Assembly (NCBI RefSeq): GCF_018687715.1
Contig: NC_056762.1
Coordinates: forward strand, 31,422,864-31,486,863
Direction: 5' to 3'
Source of the DNA: Carya illinoinensis
Lineage: Eukaryota > Streptophyta > Magnoliopsida > Fagales > Juglandaceae
Length of the DNA stretch: 64,000 nucleotides
The position numbers were made by a program, and so were the translations under genes. A model generated the notes under the pieces. It was not told the origin of the DNA and did no database searches. It saw only the letters and a list, made by a program, of their open reading frames with translations. This document shows positions 43,928 through 58,809 of the stretch, in pieces. Position 1 is the first letter of the stretch. The number at the start of each line of letters is the position of its first letter.

Positions 43928-45284
43928 TGAACAGAAAGGAGATAGAACAAATGGCTAGAGAGAGGGATAAAAACAGAAGAGTGGCAAGGCATCTAGGGGG
44001 AAGGAAACTTACCATGAGAACACAATGGTCTAGGTTAAAGTGCATTACCCGACAACTCTTTATAGTGCAGGTGGCGACGATGAGGAGGGGCTAGCGGGGT
44101 GCAGTGGTTTGGCTCATGGTGAGGTATAAAAGCTCTGTTTTGAGTGTGTAAAAATAGGTGGTGCTGCGGTTATGCATTCGTTGGATAGTGGGCCAGCAGA
44201 TTTCACTGTGCAAGAGGGAAACTCGACAGCATTGGATGGGTTGGGCGAAGGTTTAATTTGTGGTACCAATGGCTTCTATGGCTGCTAGAGGTGGCGTCGT
44301 GGCCCTAATGGTGGGAGAGGAAAAGCTTGTGGTTTGGAGGAAAAAGAGCTCTGTTTTTGGTGTAGTAAAATAGGGGACAAACGAGCTATCTTCGATGGTG
44401 CAAAGGAAGCGCAACTTCCAACGGCATTAGCTTGGAGTTTTCTTTTCATACAAGAGGGATAAACGTATCTATAAATAGGTGATTGAAAACCAAAAGAAAA
44501 CCCTAGAGATGAGGGAAGGAGAGACGTCTTTTGAGTAAGAAGGCTAGGCATGATTTGTGAAATGAAACTTAGGAATATAAGGTGTTGCCAATAGAGAACT
44601 ACTACTAACACAAAGATATTACACAAAGTAAACTCACAAACTAATGTGGGTTCATGGAATCCGTAGATCTACTTTATAATAAAAGTACCTTTACAATCTA
44701 ACGTATCACAGCAAGACACATCAATTTGTAGGTTTATTTTTGTGTAATTTCTTTGTGGCTAAAGTATTTTCCTTGCCGATAACCCTAGCGAGACTAACGG
44801 CCTTGCGAAGGAAGCATATGCGATCAATCTGTGCATGAAAAGGAACCTACACGATGTAAAGTCTGCTTGATCTCACAGGCTTGGGCTTTTGGATGTTCAG
44901 ATAGGGCCCATTTCAAATATTTGAGCCCACAATTTGGATAGTGTAGAAAATTTATAAAATAGCTATTCCCTGAATTTTGGATCTTGACTCAATCTAAAAA
45001 AAAAAAAAATCCAATTTTTTAAGAAACTTATCTCGACCATAAAAAGATTTTTAACATAAATATCAAATCCAAAGAAAATTATAATCCACCAAAAATAGAG
45101 ATTTTAGGCCCATAGTCTACTTTAAAAAAAAAAAATTGAAAACTCAAATGAGCGTTTTGCACATATAAATACAAAAAAAATTTTAAAATAGCTTGGCACT
45201 GGACCCGGGTGTTACAATTTTATTCAACTTTCATCTTTCATTTAAAACCATTTCATCTTATCTCTAAGTCCAAACCACCTCTAA

Positions 45285-46511
45285 GGGTATCAGTCACTAA
45301 ATTAGTTTTTCACTAGCGGTACTTGATCTCATGGCAATAGTCGCTTATAGTCTCCAATCATCTCCTAATTATGCCTAAATAATAATGTGATAGTTGTAGC
45401 ACAGCTTTGGAGTGTAAATTCCATAGGGAAATAAATTAAAAGAATAGTAAAAGAAACAAAGAAACTAAAGAAAATAAGTAAATGATTAGTGGAGAATAAA
45501 ACTTAATTTTAAATGAAAATTAAAATGAAACGAAGTGACTAACGAAAAAAGTATTCAAATTTTACAGTAAAGCGTCGGGAATCCCTTGCACAAATCTGGT
45601 ATTTTAATAATTCTAATTCATTAAATAACTCAATTAGAAACTCAATTCCCAAAATTCTCAATAGGAAGATATAGATTTATAAACCAAAATTAAACCAAAT
45701 GTAATCGTTTGAAAAATCATTCACCACTTTTAAAATACATAAATTATTATCACTATTGAGGAAATCCAACGACAACAATATACTCAATGAGCGATATTGC
45801 AGCAAAGAATTAAATCAATATAGATAAATAGTTGATCCAAACATAATTAAAGAACTAATCCATTCAATAGAAAAAGCATGACTGAGTCCATAAACAGAAT
45901 AAATTCTATGATTATTCAGAAAAGAAAACATAAACAATGAATTGAGAATGATAAAACAAAAGAGTTTTAGTAATTAAAAATCAAATAAATAAATTAAAAA
46001 TACCATCTAATGTGCTAGTTCATCCCTAAGCTCACCAAATAATTGATTCCCCATTTGAAAGAAGAAGAATTATTTTTCTTGAAGATAAGTTTCTCCAAAC
46101 CCTAGCATCCTCTCTCCCAAAAACCAAAATAGTCTCTTTCTTTTCTGCCACTTATGCCACTCCTCTTTCCCTATTTCATACTAATGATATGCTTATATAG
46201 GATATGAAAGAAACCCTAATTTCTTCATAATTCACACATAAAAAAAATCGTCTAAATTTTAGGACTAATCTTAGCAGCCATGTATGTGTTTCAGGAGTTC
46301 GAATTTGAAAATTCTTATTAGAGAAAAATTTATAGAAATTTACAATAGATTTCTAATGCATCAAGAATTGCATCAATCCAATATGTGAGTGGAAAGTTAC
46401 GATTAAAATATTAAAATATATCCAGACTATCTCATAGTGAATTTCAGACTTAGACTTCTTATAGTTTCCTTTTATGATTTTTTCCTTTTTTTCTTGATCC
46501 AAATTGCTCTC
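45285..46511. other. Intergenic DNA before the non-autonomous copia
   Basis: AT-rich with no recognised coding region. Its right end continues at 59702 once the element 46512-59696 is removed. It may be an old LTR belonging to the Gypsy RNase H remnant at 59.9-60.3 kb, but no partner was found. Confidence 0.35.
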
Positions 46512-47398
46512 TGAAATTCCCAACGTATCCCTATGGACCACGAAATTGTCTACCAATTTCCTTGAACAAATAGGTTAGATCTCAATTATCAAGATTATAA
46601 AATGAATTAAATATTTTAAAATAAATAATCAACTTAGTAAGACATAATGATTGGTTACGAAGGGAAACCCTTTAAAGAACTCTTTAAAGATAAAACCCTA
46701 CAATGAAGCCAAACCCAGGAAAGTCAATCTTATTATTTGAAGAACAATTACAAGTAATCATCAATTACAAAACATTTACAATTCGATTCTCTTACTTGCC
46801 TAAACAAACAACCCGTTTGTCTTCTACTGTAGTAGTAGCCAGAACCTCTGGCGATCTTCAAATGTTGCCTTTCCTCCTAAAACTCTAGGGGCTGAAATCC
46901 AATCGATGTTATTTCACACTCAAAGCATGATCACACTCAAAAGAGATGAAAAACTCCATGAAAATTCTCAAGTGAATTTTCTCCCACAAATGTTCAGAAT
47001 ATCCTCTCTGAAATTTGTGGCTCAAAGTCTTTACTAAGATACAAAACCGAATCTCTTTAAATAGAAAGTCTGGAAAGAATTCTACTCACAATAGGACTCT
47101 GTTGATGGTTAGAGACAGTCACAAGAACATTTCCTGACGGGTTGCTGACATTTCGCAATAACTCTTCACTGTAGTTTCTTATCTGTGTTCAGCTTCGGGT
47201 CATGATAATTGCAAACTCTTATGGATTCGAAAATCATGTAATTGACTTATCTAAACAACCTTATAAACTTCTAGATAAGCTCAATGTTGTTAAAGATAAA
47301 GTCATCTCTTATTTTACATTCATCCAAATTTAATCAAATAATGATGAGATAAATCTTGTCATTTAGTCATCTAATCATAGCTAATTTTTGCCTTTACA
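46512..47398 (-). repeat. 3' LTR of the non-autonomous copia
   Basis: 887 bp, begins TGAAATTCCCAACGT and ends TTTTGCCTTTACA on the plus strand; homologous to 58810-59696 over its whole length with scattered substitutions. Confidence 0.9.
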
Positions 47399-47820
47399 AT
47401 CTCCCCCTTTGGCGGATTGGTGACAAAACCAACTTGATGAATGTCTTGCATCTACAATCTTCCCCTTTGGTGGATCGGTCACAAAACCAACTTGATGAAT
47501 GTAGTGTGTACCTAAGACAAAACCAACCAGCAGACAAAGATCTCGTGAAGAAAATCTTAATACAATAATGAGAAGAAATGACATAGAACATTCCTTGAAA
47601 CTAGTTTCAATAATAATCAAAAGTTAGATGTAATGTAAACCTACAAAAAGAGTATTCTAGTCATCATCAATAACCATGTTCAATACTTAGTTCTCCCCCT
47701 CAATATTCTGCTGCTCCCCTTTTTTATTTTCAGCAAATTCATTAAACTCCCCCTAAATTTCACAATATCAAAATATTCTAATTTGCTCTTTCAATACTCT
47801 CCCTTTTTGTCACTAACTGA
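47399..47820 (-). other. Multiple polypurine tracts next to the 3' LTR
   Basis: Pyrimidine runs on the plus strand at 47399-47409 (ATCTCCCCCTTTG), 47459-47468, 47691-47699, 47714-47724, 47746-47754 and 47797-47807 are polypurine tracts on the element strand. The first two sit in a tandem duplication of about 58 bp (period from TACAATCT(C/T)CCCCTTTGG to CCAACTTGATGAATGT). Confidence 0.7.
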
Positions 47821-49598
47821 CAAGACACAAAATAGAATAAATATCACTTATGTGTGCTAAGATGGAGGCACTAAAAAAGACATGATGAACAACTCCCATG
47901 TATATCAAGTTTTCATGGATTAAATGTACATGATGTATGAGTATGAATGTATGTTAAACAATGAGCAAATGATTAAGACAACTTGGTTGAGACAAAAAAA
48001 TAAATACTTGATGGGCATTCCATGAAAACAGAATGACAAAGGCCAAGAATCCACTCACAAAACGTCCTCAATACATACAAACAAGACTCAAAAGGAGCAA
48101 TCCAGTCATTATCGAGTCAATCCAAAGTCAAATCCAAGCCAACACGTCGCATAATCAAACTTTCCACAGAATATTTAAAAATAAATAAATCCGAGCCCTA
48201 GAGAATGAAAATTTCAAACACCATAGAAGACTTAAATATGAAAAAGTTTAGGAATTTGAATCTGAAAGTTTAGGAAGAGATAAAGGTTTGAAAGAGTGTG
48301 CAGCTAGGCTCAAGAGAAATGGAGGTAGAGAGAGATGGGTGAGGTCTCGTGTAGATAGCAGGAAATAACAGAAGGGGGGAGGGTCTGAACGTGGGTTTGG
48401 TAAAAACCAAAAAAAACTTTAAGTCACATAAGTGACTTGTGCCTATGTGCATGCCATAAGTCATAAAGTCCCACTGGGACTTCAGCTAATATTTCAGAGA
48501 CCAATTCCCAGACTTAGGCAAATACCTATATTGACAAAAAAAGTTTATTTTTATAGTTTTGTGTTTATTTTATATAAACCAAAATAAATAGAGATTAGGA
48601 AAAAAAAAAACAAAAAATTTGATTTTTTTTTTATATAAATATATAAATAAGCAATAGGGCAAGTAACATGTATAGATGCATCTTAGTTCAAACATAGAGT
48701 AACTCACAAAACAAATTCAATAGAGTACACCCTCTTATTTGCAACAATCACTATGGATGTTTACTCCTCATAAAATCATCAATGTCAAAGTTCATGTGAG
48801 TGTGTGAGTGACTATACTTATACCATAGCATTTTTATGAACTCATTTCTTCAATATATTTTTTATACCTTTATTCATGAATGATTACTTTCTTATAGATG
48901 CTCACAAGAGTTTGTTGCTTCACCTTAAAAGTCAAACTAATTTATGTTAGGGTCTAGATACATGAGCATCTCCTCCAAACACTAGTTTGTACACTCCATT
49001 TTTGTATTCATGTTTGTTGCTCATTTTTTTCATAATGATTAGAGCAATGATTTTTTTTTTTTTTTTGTAAGAGCTTAAGGTGGTAGATCCGTGTAGGGTG
49101 TTTGTCTTTTTCCACAATGAATTAACACCGACCTTTTCTATACAAATCAACTCTTTGTGTTTGGCAAGAGGAGAGCTCTTTATTGATGTACTAGGTTCAA
49201 CTAGTATTAGTCAATTCAAGGCATGAACTCATTCTTTGATGAACATCTCATTAAATAATGTGAACTTTAATTATAAAATGCATACATATAAGTTCCTCAC
49301 TGTGTATTAAAAATGAACTTTGCCAAGATAATCCATAGGGTTAGTATGCACAAAGTGAATCGCACAAAATAAAGAGATGCATAGGTTCAAGAATTTATTA
49401 AGTGATAACACAAGTGCTCAAACTTTGATATATCAAGCATGTACTTTCCTTAAAGAAAAGCTTTGAATCAAAATAGAATTTTTTTTTTATATATTATATT
49501 TTTCTTATTTAAAATTGAAAAACAGAAATATAAAAGCAAAACAGAAAAATAAAATTCATGTTCTAAACTAATGCAATAATATAAAAAATGCAAGAACA
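47821..49598 (-). other. Non-coding 3' region of the non-autonomous copia
   Basis: About 1.8 kb, AT-rich, with no recognisable pol motif on either strand. It occupies the place of pol in an autonomous relative. Confidence 0.55.
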
Positions 49599-49809
49599 TG
49601 CAAGTAGTCATTTTTTTTTTTTTGAAATAAACCTCATGTATTCATTGAATGAATCATCTGTTACAAAGTTTATCTTTCAACAGATCACTCAATACAATTT
49701 CTGGTGCTTCCTCAATCCATATTCTCTCATTATCAAATTGTAAAGCTGCTCTAGCTAGTATATGAGCCACTGTATTCATCTCTCTTTTTACAAATCTCAC
49801 CTCCCACTC

Positions 49810-50766
49810 TTATCTATTTCTAAGGTATACCTTTATCTCCTGTATAATATTCCCATAGGTAGACAAGTTTTCTGCTTCTCTATTGACTGCCTTTATAATC
49901 CCCTTTGCATCCCCTTCCAGTATCACTTTTGTATAATTCAACTCTATACAGATCTCTGCTGCCCTTCTCAAGGCTAGACTTTTTGTTGTTGCTGGGTGAT
50001 GAAGATACTTCCTTTGTCCACACGCTGCTGGTAATACATCCCCCTTTTCATCTCTGATGATTATGCCTATTCCCACTTTCTTATTTTTCAAATCAACTAC
50101 TGCATCCCAGTTTGTTTTAACAAACTTCTCCCTTGGCATCTCCCAGTGTTGGCCCTGCCTTACAGCCGTAGCTAAGCCATTGCCCCTTTTTAGCAACTGA
50201 TTCACTGCCTGATACTCCTGTAAAGATTCCTTTGTAGCTCTGATTACACTCATGGGACTTCTGAACTTCTTATCAAAGACTAACTCATTTCTCCTCAGCC
50301 ACAACACTCTCATCGTTGCTGCTATCAATTCCAATTCAGTTTTTGTTAGTTTTCCTTTCATCCTTCCCCACATACTTAGGAGATCATCTTCTGCAACATT
50401 CCATTTCTGAATAGGGATAATCATTTCTGTCCATACAACATTGGCTGCTGGGCATTGCCATAACAGATGCATCACAGTTTCATTTTCTGTCTGACATATT
50501 GGACATAGAGGGTCATTCAGAATTTTTCTCTTGAAAAGGTTCCATCTCGTGGCTAACAGGTCATTGCCTGCTTTCCACATAAATGTTTTGACTTTCCCTG
50601 GTACTTTAAGCTCCCAAATACTCTTCCATCTTCCATCATGCCTGCTTCCCTCCGAAGTTTCCCCTATAACAGTCTTTTTCCTATCAACCTCCACTTGATA
50701 CGCACTTTTGACCGAGTATAGCCCTTTTTCTGATGGGCCCCAAATGAGTTTATCCTCTACATTCAT
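49810..50766 (-). pseudogene. LINE ORF2 C-terminus: zf-RVT and RNase H-like (RVT_3)
   Basis: 318 uninterrupted codons. Residues about 15-125 are the zf-RVT zinc-binding domain (YSVKSAYQ, IWELKVPGKVKTFMWKAGNDLLATRWNL split around residue 60, CPICQTENETVMHLLWQCP). Residues about 205-315 are an RNase H-like domain: KTNWDAVVD (first Asp), LEGDAKGII (last Asp). The family usually has a Glu in an AEALALR motif; here it reads TKSLALRRAAE, so the central acidic residue appears to be Ser. It ends at 49810. Confidence 0.85.
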
Positions 50767-50794
50767 ACAGCTCGGAGGAATACTGCAAATCTGC

Positions 50795-52208
50795 TCAAGT
50801 TCTTCCTAAGAGAAAATTCTTCTTATAAGTTCTACATTCAACCCAAAAGTCTAAAAATTGATAAGTTCCTTCACCTTTGCACTGCTTCCAGAATCGTGAA
50901 TGGGGATTGTACTTGATAGGAAACAGGTTTTGACAACCATTTGTGCCCCCATATTTTGATACTATTCCCATTACCCACTCTCCACTTCCGCCCTTCATTC
51001 AACAGTCTCATTGCTCCCCACACACTCCTCCATATTAGTGATGGTTTATCACCCAACTTGGACTCCAGAAAGGTACAAGTTTTAAAATATTTTTCCTTGA
51101 ATATCACTGCCACCAGATTCTTAGGATTCATAATAAATCTCCAGCCTTGTTTAGCTACCAAGGCCATAATAAAACATTCCAAGTCTCTGAATCCTAAACC
51201 TCCCTCTCCTTTCTGTTTTCCCATTTTCTCCCAACTTCTCTACTGCACACAGCTCCTCTTTTGATTATTCCCCCACCAAAACTTTGCAAACATTATGTTC
51301 AACTCCTGACACAGTCTCTTGGATAACTTGAAGATACTCATGGTGTAAGTTGGTATTGCCTGCAGCACTGCCTTAATCAATATTTCCTTTCTCGCACCTG
51401 ACAGATAACCATTCTTCCAATTGTTTATTCTTTGCCACACTCTCTCCTTGATGCATTTAAAGGTGTTGTACTTTGACCTGCCTACCGTAGTAGGGAGGCC
51501 AAGAAACCTTTCAAAATTGCCCCTCACAGTTGCTCCCCCTGCTGCTAGGACATCCCTTTTATCTTCAGTTTTGGTGTTGGAACTGAAAAAAATTGCTGTC
51601 TTATCTCTGTTTAAAAACTAACCAGAAGCCTTTTCATATATACTTAGAATTCTTTGAATCTTCAACCATTCATCCAGTCTCCTACCAAACAGCATACAAT
51701 CATCTGCAAATAATAGGTGATTTACCCTTGTGCCTCCTCTAACTACAGCCACCCCTCTTGTATCTCCCTTCCGATCTGAACTGTTTAGCATTGAGCTTAA
51801 TCCCTCTATACATAGTATGAACAAATAAGATGACAGAGGGTCACCTTGTCTTAAACCCCTTAATGGAAAAATCCTCTAACCAGGCTTACCATTTAATAGA
51901 ATTGAGTATGACACAGTAGATACACACTACATAATCATGTCTATCCACTTGCTGCTGAAACCCATCTTTCTCATAATTTTTTCTAAGAAAATCCATTCTA
52001 TTCTGTCGTAAACTTTAGACATATCTATCTTTATGGCCATGCTTCCCTGCACTCCTTTTTTCCTAACTTTCATGGAATTCATTACTTCATATGCTACCAT
52101 AATCTTGTCAGTTATTAATCTCCCAGGCATAAAGGCACTTTGATTAGGAGATATAATATCAGTTAACACACTCTTCAATCTATTGGCCAGCATCTTTGAA
52201 ATGATTTT
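50795..52208 (-). pseudogene. LINE ORF2 reverse transcriptase, C-terminal half
   Basis: Minus strand: SKMLANRLKSVLTDIISPNQ, AFMPGRLITDKI, IKIDMSKVYDRIEW (first catalytic Asp; many relatives have KAFD), GLRQGDPLS, HLLFADDCMLF (catalytic FADD), RFLGLPTTVGRSK, ARKEILIKAVLQAIPTY and WRVGNGNSIKIW. Four or more stops or frameshifts separate the blocks (near 51926, 51850, 51618, 51240 and 50870). It is cut at its 5' side by the solo LTR at 52209. Confidence 0.88.
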
Positions 52209-54464
<2,256 letters not shown>

Positions 54465-54469
54465 ATTTT

Positions 54470-55310
54470 ATACAGGACATTACACAAGCTAATTGGTCTA
54501 TATTCATTTGTGTACTTAGGATTCTTTGTTTTGGGGATAAGAGCAATATGGGTAAAACAGAGGGGTTTAAGTCATTACCATTTAAACAGGCCAGAACTGC
54601 TGAGCTCACTTCCTCTCCTATAGTCTGCCAGTGATTCGGTAGAAACAAGCTCCAAAACCATCCGGCCTAGGGCATTTGTAAGGGGCCATCTGATTTATTG
54701 CCTCTTCTACCTCTATTCTGGTATAAGCCCTGGTCAGTTTCTCATTCATCCCACTTGTCACTCTGGTTTCGAGATCCCTCAAGCAGTCCTCAATATCTTC
54801 TATGTTTGGCTGACTAGATGTAAAGACTTTTTCAAAGTATGATCTGAAGGCTCATTCTACTTCTTCTGGCCTTGTTAAGGAATAGTTTCAGTCATCAGTC
54901 ACTTGTGTTATTTGATTCTTTTTTCTTCTATGGCTTGCACATGCATGAAAGAACTTTGTGTTCCTGTCCCCGTACTGATACCAATTCCTCTTAGCCCTTT
55001 GTCTCCATTTCAAATCTTCCTTGTCAAGTAAAACTCCTATCTCCTCCTGAATCTTTTTAATATAGCCTACATTATTCCCATTTTCTTCAGCTTGCAACCA
55101 CTTTAACCTTTCAGTTTTTCCTCCCAGCTCTTTACCTCTTTCTGCTTCTAAGTGTCTACTCCACCTACTTAAAACCCCTCTACTACTTTCTATAAAACTT
55201 TGCACTTCCAGCAGGTTCATTCTGTTAAGCCTTTGGAAATTCCATGCTTTCTTTAAAACCTCTTCACAATCTTCTTCAAGAGCCCAACTTGCTTCATATC
55301 TGAACTGTCT
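54470..55310 (-). pseudogene. LINE ORF2, N-terminal part of RT and linker
   Basis: Minus-strand blocks: RWSRHLEAERGKELGGKTERL and WRQRAKRNWYQYGDRNTKFFH (open block 54888-55220), then frame-broken EEAINQMAPYKCPRPDGFG (RT entry, normally APGPDG) and ISLCNVLYKI next to the inserted LTR. Several stops. Confidence 0.8.
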
Positions 55311-55319
55311 ACTCCCTTT

Positions 55320-56060
55320 TCACCCCCTTTTTTCTACCTGTTTTATAATTAGCAAAATGGGCTTGTGGTCAGAGCACCTTGCTGCCAAAACTTCCACTTC
55401 ATTGTCTTGAAACATTTCTGACCAATTTAAATTTGCTACCGCCCTATCCAACCTTTCTTTAATAAAGGTGTCATCTTCATGTTTATTACACGACGTATAT
55501 TTATCCCCCCTCCACCCCAAGTCAAAAGGTCTCCCACTTTCCAAAGCCTCCCTAAAATTGTCCATCAATCTTTCCTGTCTTAAGCAACCTCATATTTTTT
55601 CATCTTGGGACAGGATCTCGTTAAAATCTCCAATTACACACCATCCTATATTTCCTTCTGGTTTCAAATCTGCAAGCAGTCTCCATGCCTCCTCCCTTTT
55701 GTTTGCTTCAGGTTCTACATAAAAACCGGTGAGTAACCACTTCTTTTTCCCCCCCTCATCTGTAATCCATGCACTTATGTGTCTTAGAGAGTAGTTCAGA
55801 ACTTCTACATTTGTCTCTCCATCCCACATTAAAGCTAGTCCCCCCTTTCTTCCCACTGGTTCAACCACAAAACATCCATCATACTTAAGCCTTCTCTTCA
55901 CTCTACCACACCTTTCTGCATTTAGTTTAGTCTCCATCATGAAGACTATACTGGGTGGTCTCTTTTCCTTTGCAATGTGACAAAGGTCTTGAACTGTCCG
56001 AGGGTTCCCAAGCCCTCGGCAGTTCCAGCTTAGTGTTTTTATTGGAGTTGGCGAGGTTGT
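55320..56060 (-). pseudogene. LINE ORF2 apurinic-type endonuclease
   Basis: Minus strand from about 56044: LSWNCRGLGNPRTVQDL, FMMETKLNAERC (catalytic Glu in ETK), GGLALMWDG, WCVIGDFNEILS (catalytic GDFN) and RCSDHKPILL (catalytic SDH). A stop and frameshift lie near 55570-55590, dividing the open blocks 55590-55940 and 55320-55568. This enzyme would nick target DNA for target-primed reverse transcription. Confidence 0.88.
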
Positions 56061-56239
56061 ACCACAGCCTCCGCCACTTCATCAATGAGAGTTTCCATAA
56101 CTACCCCTGCATTTTTCTTGGATTTTTTCAACCCCATCTGTTCTCCCTCCCTAACCTCCTCCTCCCTCTTGTTTCTCTTCCCAGCCTTTAACTCACTATG
56201 GGTTGGAGTATCTTTCCCCTTGTTTCTTGCCCTCCTCTT

Positions 56240-57361
56240 CTATGATCCCCTCCTCTTAATCCATATTAAGTTTTCCTCTCCCATTACAGCCTCAACCTCC
56301 TCTACTTGCCCAGTACGCTCCTTGGGTCCCTCCCTCTTGCCTAACTCATCTCTACCCTTAGTACCTTCCCTACTTAGGCTTTCGACCCCAATCTCTGCTT
56401 CTCCCATAAATTCCTCCTCATTACCTAATTGATTATAGCCCATTCCTTCCCAACCTTCCTCCCTTACTACTAGATTCCCCAAAACTAACTCCCCCTCCTG
56501 CTTGCGATCCCCAGTTGAACAATTTAACTCTTCCCTCTACTCCCTTCTTGCTCCCTTTCCCTCTAACCCTTCTGAACTAGACTCACCCCAATTGCCCTTT
56601 CTATGTTCTTCGGTATTGCTCTAACCCACATTTTCATTCCTTTTGATTCTTGGATCCGCTCTCAACCAAGCCCCATATTGATTTAGACCCTCTGTTTCTC
56701 CCTTACACCCTTGAAACCCATGAACAATGCAGCCACAATCAAAATAGATTCTCGGTAATTTCTCATATATGAGAGAAATGCAGAGCTTCTCCCCTTTCAC
56801 ACTTACCGTTCTCCCTCTAGCCAAAGGCTTGGTTAAATCCATCTCTATACTAACCCTTAAACATTTGCCCCAACCACTTCCATCTCCCTTCACATCTACT
56901 TCTTCCACCCTACCTATCAATTCCCCAATCAGTTTTCCCCTCCCCTCGTTCATGCATGCTAGAGGGAGATTGTGCATCTGTACCCACAATTTCTCCTTAC
57001 TAAAATCCATTTTATGCGGGGGCTTAAACCCATCAAAAAGTTTTAAGACCAATAAATGGTTGTCAAACAACCATGGCCTACCCTCCCAAACACGAATCTT
57101 ATCTGCTAGGTTAGCAAATGTAATGATGAAGGTGTTGGGACATACCTCCAAGAATTTTGCTCTCCTGCTGATTGTCCAAACCTTCGCTAGCATTGATTCA
57201 ATAACCTCTTGATTTATGATCCTCTCAGTGCAGACCCTCCCTACCAGACTTCTTTCCTCCTTATCGTACGGTTCTTCTGGTAGCTCATCTTCAATCTCGA
57301 TACCTTGCTCTTCTTCCTCTGTTAAATGCAGTTTTCTCCAGTTTTCTTCCAATTCATTCAT
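56240..57361 (-). pseudogene. LINE ORF1 (DUF4283 and zinc-knuckle type)
   Basis: The main open block 56621-57361 (246 codons) begins MNELEENWRKLHLTEEEEQG. The DUF4283 region runs about residues 40-150 (KVWTISRRAKFLEVCPN, FDNHLLVLKLFDG, FSKEKLWVQMHNLPL). A zf-CCHC_4 region follows (LCISLIYEKLPRIYFDCGC...HGFQGC). The C-terminal Glu/Lys/Gly-rich tail continues, frame-broken, to 56240. This RNA-binding protein would coat the LINE transcript. The first ATG of the block is about 270 bp from the element's 5' end, as expected for ORF1. Confidence 0.85.
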
Positions 57362-57631
57362 CTTTTTTCTCCGAACAAGCCTTTCGGCGTTGCTGCCACC
57401 GCAATGCTCTTCTTACCCCGCCCCGAAATCACTGCCTCGCACTACCCACTCTACTCTGCCCCCACCACAGCTCGATCCTTCCGTCACTAACTGCTTCCAC
57501 TCCTGTCCACTACCCACACCGCGGCTGATCACGATTCTGTTAGAATCTTAGTGGTCCCCCTGAAAAGGCTTCACCCCTCTTTTGCTCTCTAGAGAGAAAA
57601 GGGAGAGAAGAATTGTATTATTATTCATATT
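57362..57631 (-). other. LINE 5' UTR
   Basis: Pyrimidine-rich, GC-richer than its surroundings on the plus strand (57400-57520), ending at the target duplication. Confidence 0.6.
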
Positions 57632-57649
57632 TGCAAGTAGTCCTATTAA

Positions 57650-58754
57650 TTAATGTGACATGACATCTTTTTTGACCACCAACTTTGCTTTAAATTTTAG
57701 CCTATTCTTTTTATTAACATCACTTTGTATGATCTTTTCTTCATTTTGAAAGTAAAAATCTGCTAGTTCACCAAGTTTGAGACCTAAAAAATTGATTTGT
57801 TGACTCATATCACAAACTTGATTTTCTAAACTATTTCCTTTCCTTTCTGAATTTCTTTCACCTCCATTTCTCTTCACTTTATTCAAGTTAAAGCAATTTG
57901 GCCTTATATGACCAACAATACCACAATAATGACAAGTTTTTCTTACCTTGACTTCATTTAACAAAAACAATACATTTGGAAGTTGTGGCAACGGATGATG
58001 AGACTAGTTTTTCTTTCCCCTTTGAAGTCGTGTACCCTAAGCCAATTCTATCACTACTCATCTTTTGAACAATCAACATCTCTTCTAATTTTTGTGTTGC
58101 TGTTTTTTCTTGAACCTTTTCCAATTCTTGTTCTAGTGCAATTTTTTGATCCCTTAATCTTGCTATTTCAATATCAGAAATTTTTAATACCTCAGACATC
58201 TTATTTTTCTCACTCTCCATATCAGTGAATTTCTTGTACAGCTTCTTGTTGAGTTTCTTTAATTTGATCACTTCTTCACACATATCATTGTAAGCTTTTT
58301 GTAAACTGAGTTCTTGATCCGCATCAACAAGTAATACATCCGAATCACTATAATCACAACTACTTTCAGATTTTGTTAGTATAATTTCAAGAAAATCATT
58401 CACAATAGTAGAGAAAGCCATAAAATATTTTTCACCATCAGAAGATGAGTTAGAACTTTTAGAATCTAAACTGTCACTAATTGTGATATTCAATACTTTG
58501 CCTTTATTTTTCTTAAAGTTTGGATATTCAACTCTTATGTGACCATATCCTAAGCATTCATGGCACTTAACTTTGAAATTTTTCTCAAATTTATCTTTAT
58601 TCCAATTTTTAGATTCATTTATTTTTGTAGAAAATTCCTTACCTCGCTTTTGTTTTCCATTAGCTTTCTTGTAAAACAAGAATTTTTTGAATTTCCTTAC
58701 AATGAGATCTATATCATCATCGAAGTGTGGCGGGACATACAATGACGTCGACAT
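57650..58754 (-). pseudogene. Truncated Sirevirus-type gag with two zinc knuckles and coiled coil
   Basis: The first block (58754-57954, 266 codons) starts MSTSLYVPPHFDDDIDLIV. Normal gags have a UBN2 capsid domain before DDIDLI; here it is absent. Zinc knuckle 1 is CHECLGYGHIRVEY (residues about 67-80; fourth ligand Tyr instead of Cys). An acidic, Ser-rich stretch follows, then a coiled coil at about 145-230 (LKKLNKKLYKKFTDMESEKNK split over heptads). The second block (57991-57650) is one frame over and carries intact knuckle 2, CHYCGIVGHIRPNC. The start lies 41 bp past the primer site. It could interact with a helper Gag but lacks the capsid domain. Confidence 0.75.
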
Positions 58755-58795
58755 GATCTACAAGGGCACAGATCACACTCGAATGAGTGAACCAC

Positions 58796-58807
58796 GCTCT
58801 GATGCCA
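58796..58807 (-). other. Primer-binding site of the non-autonomous copia
   Basis: The minus strand reads TGGCATCAGAGC, one base different from the usual TGGTATCAGAGC; two bases after the 5' LTR end. Confidence 0.75.
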
Positions 58808-58809
58808 AT

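Larger units (their letters stand above)
41899..45216. mobile_element. 3.3-kb solo LTR inside the Tourist-like MITE, TSD ATTTT
   Basis: It begins TGTAACGCTTCGGCCCCGG and ends CCGGGTGTTACA; the termini TGTAAC/GTTACA are perfect inverted repeats. A perfect 5-bp duplication ATTTT lies at 41894-41898 and 45217-45221. No primer-binding site, polypurine tract or pol sequence is seen inside, so a solo LTR fits best. The TGTAACxCC-type start is common among large Gypsy LTRs. Orientation is not certain. Confidence 0.8.
41753..45281. mobile_element. Tourist-like MITE (TSD TAA) split by a solo LTR
   Basis: The left half (41753-41898) starts GCCCCCGTTTGGATTTAGA. The right half (45217-45281) ends TCTAAGTCCAAACCACCTC, its imperfect inverted counterpart. 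TAA flanks both ends (41750-41752 and 45282-45284), as in PIF/Harbinger elements. Removing the inserted LTR and its duplicated ATTTT leaves about 206 bp with no ORF. Confidence 0.8.
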
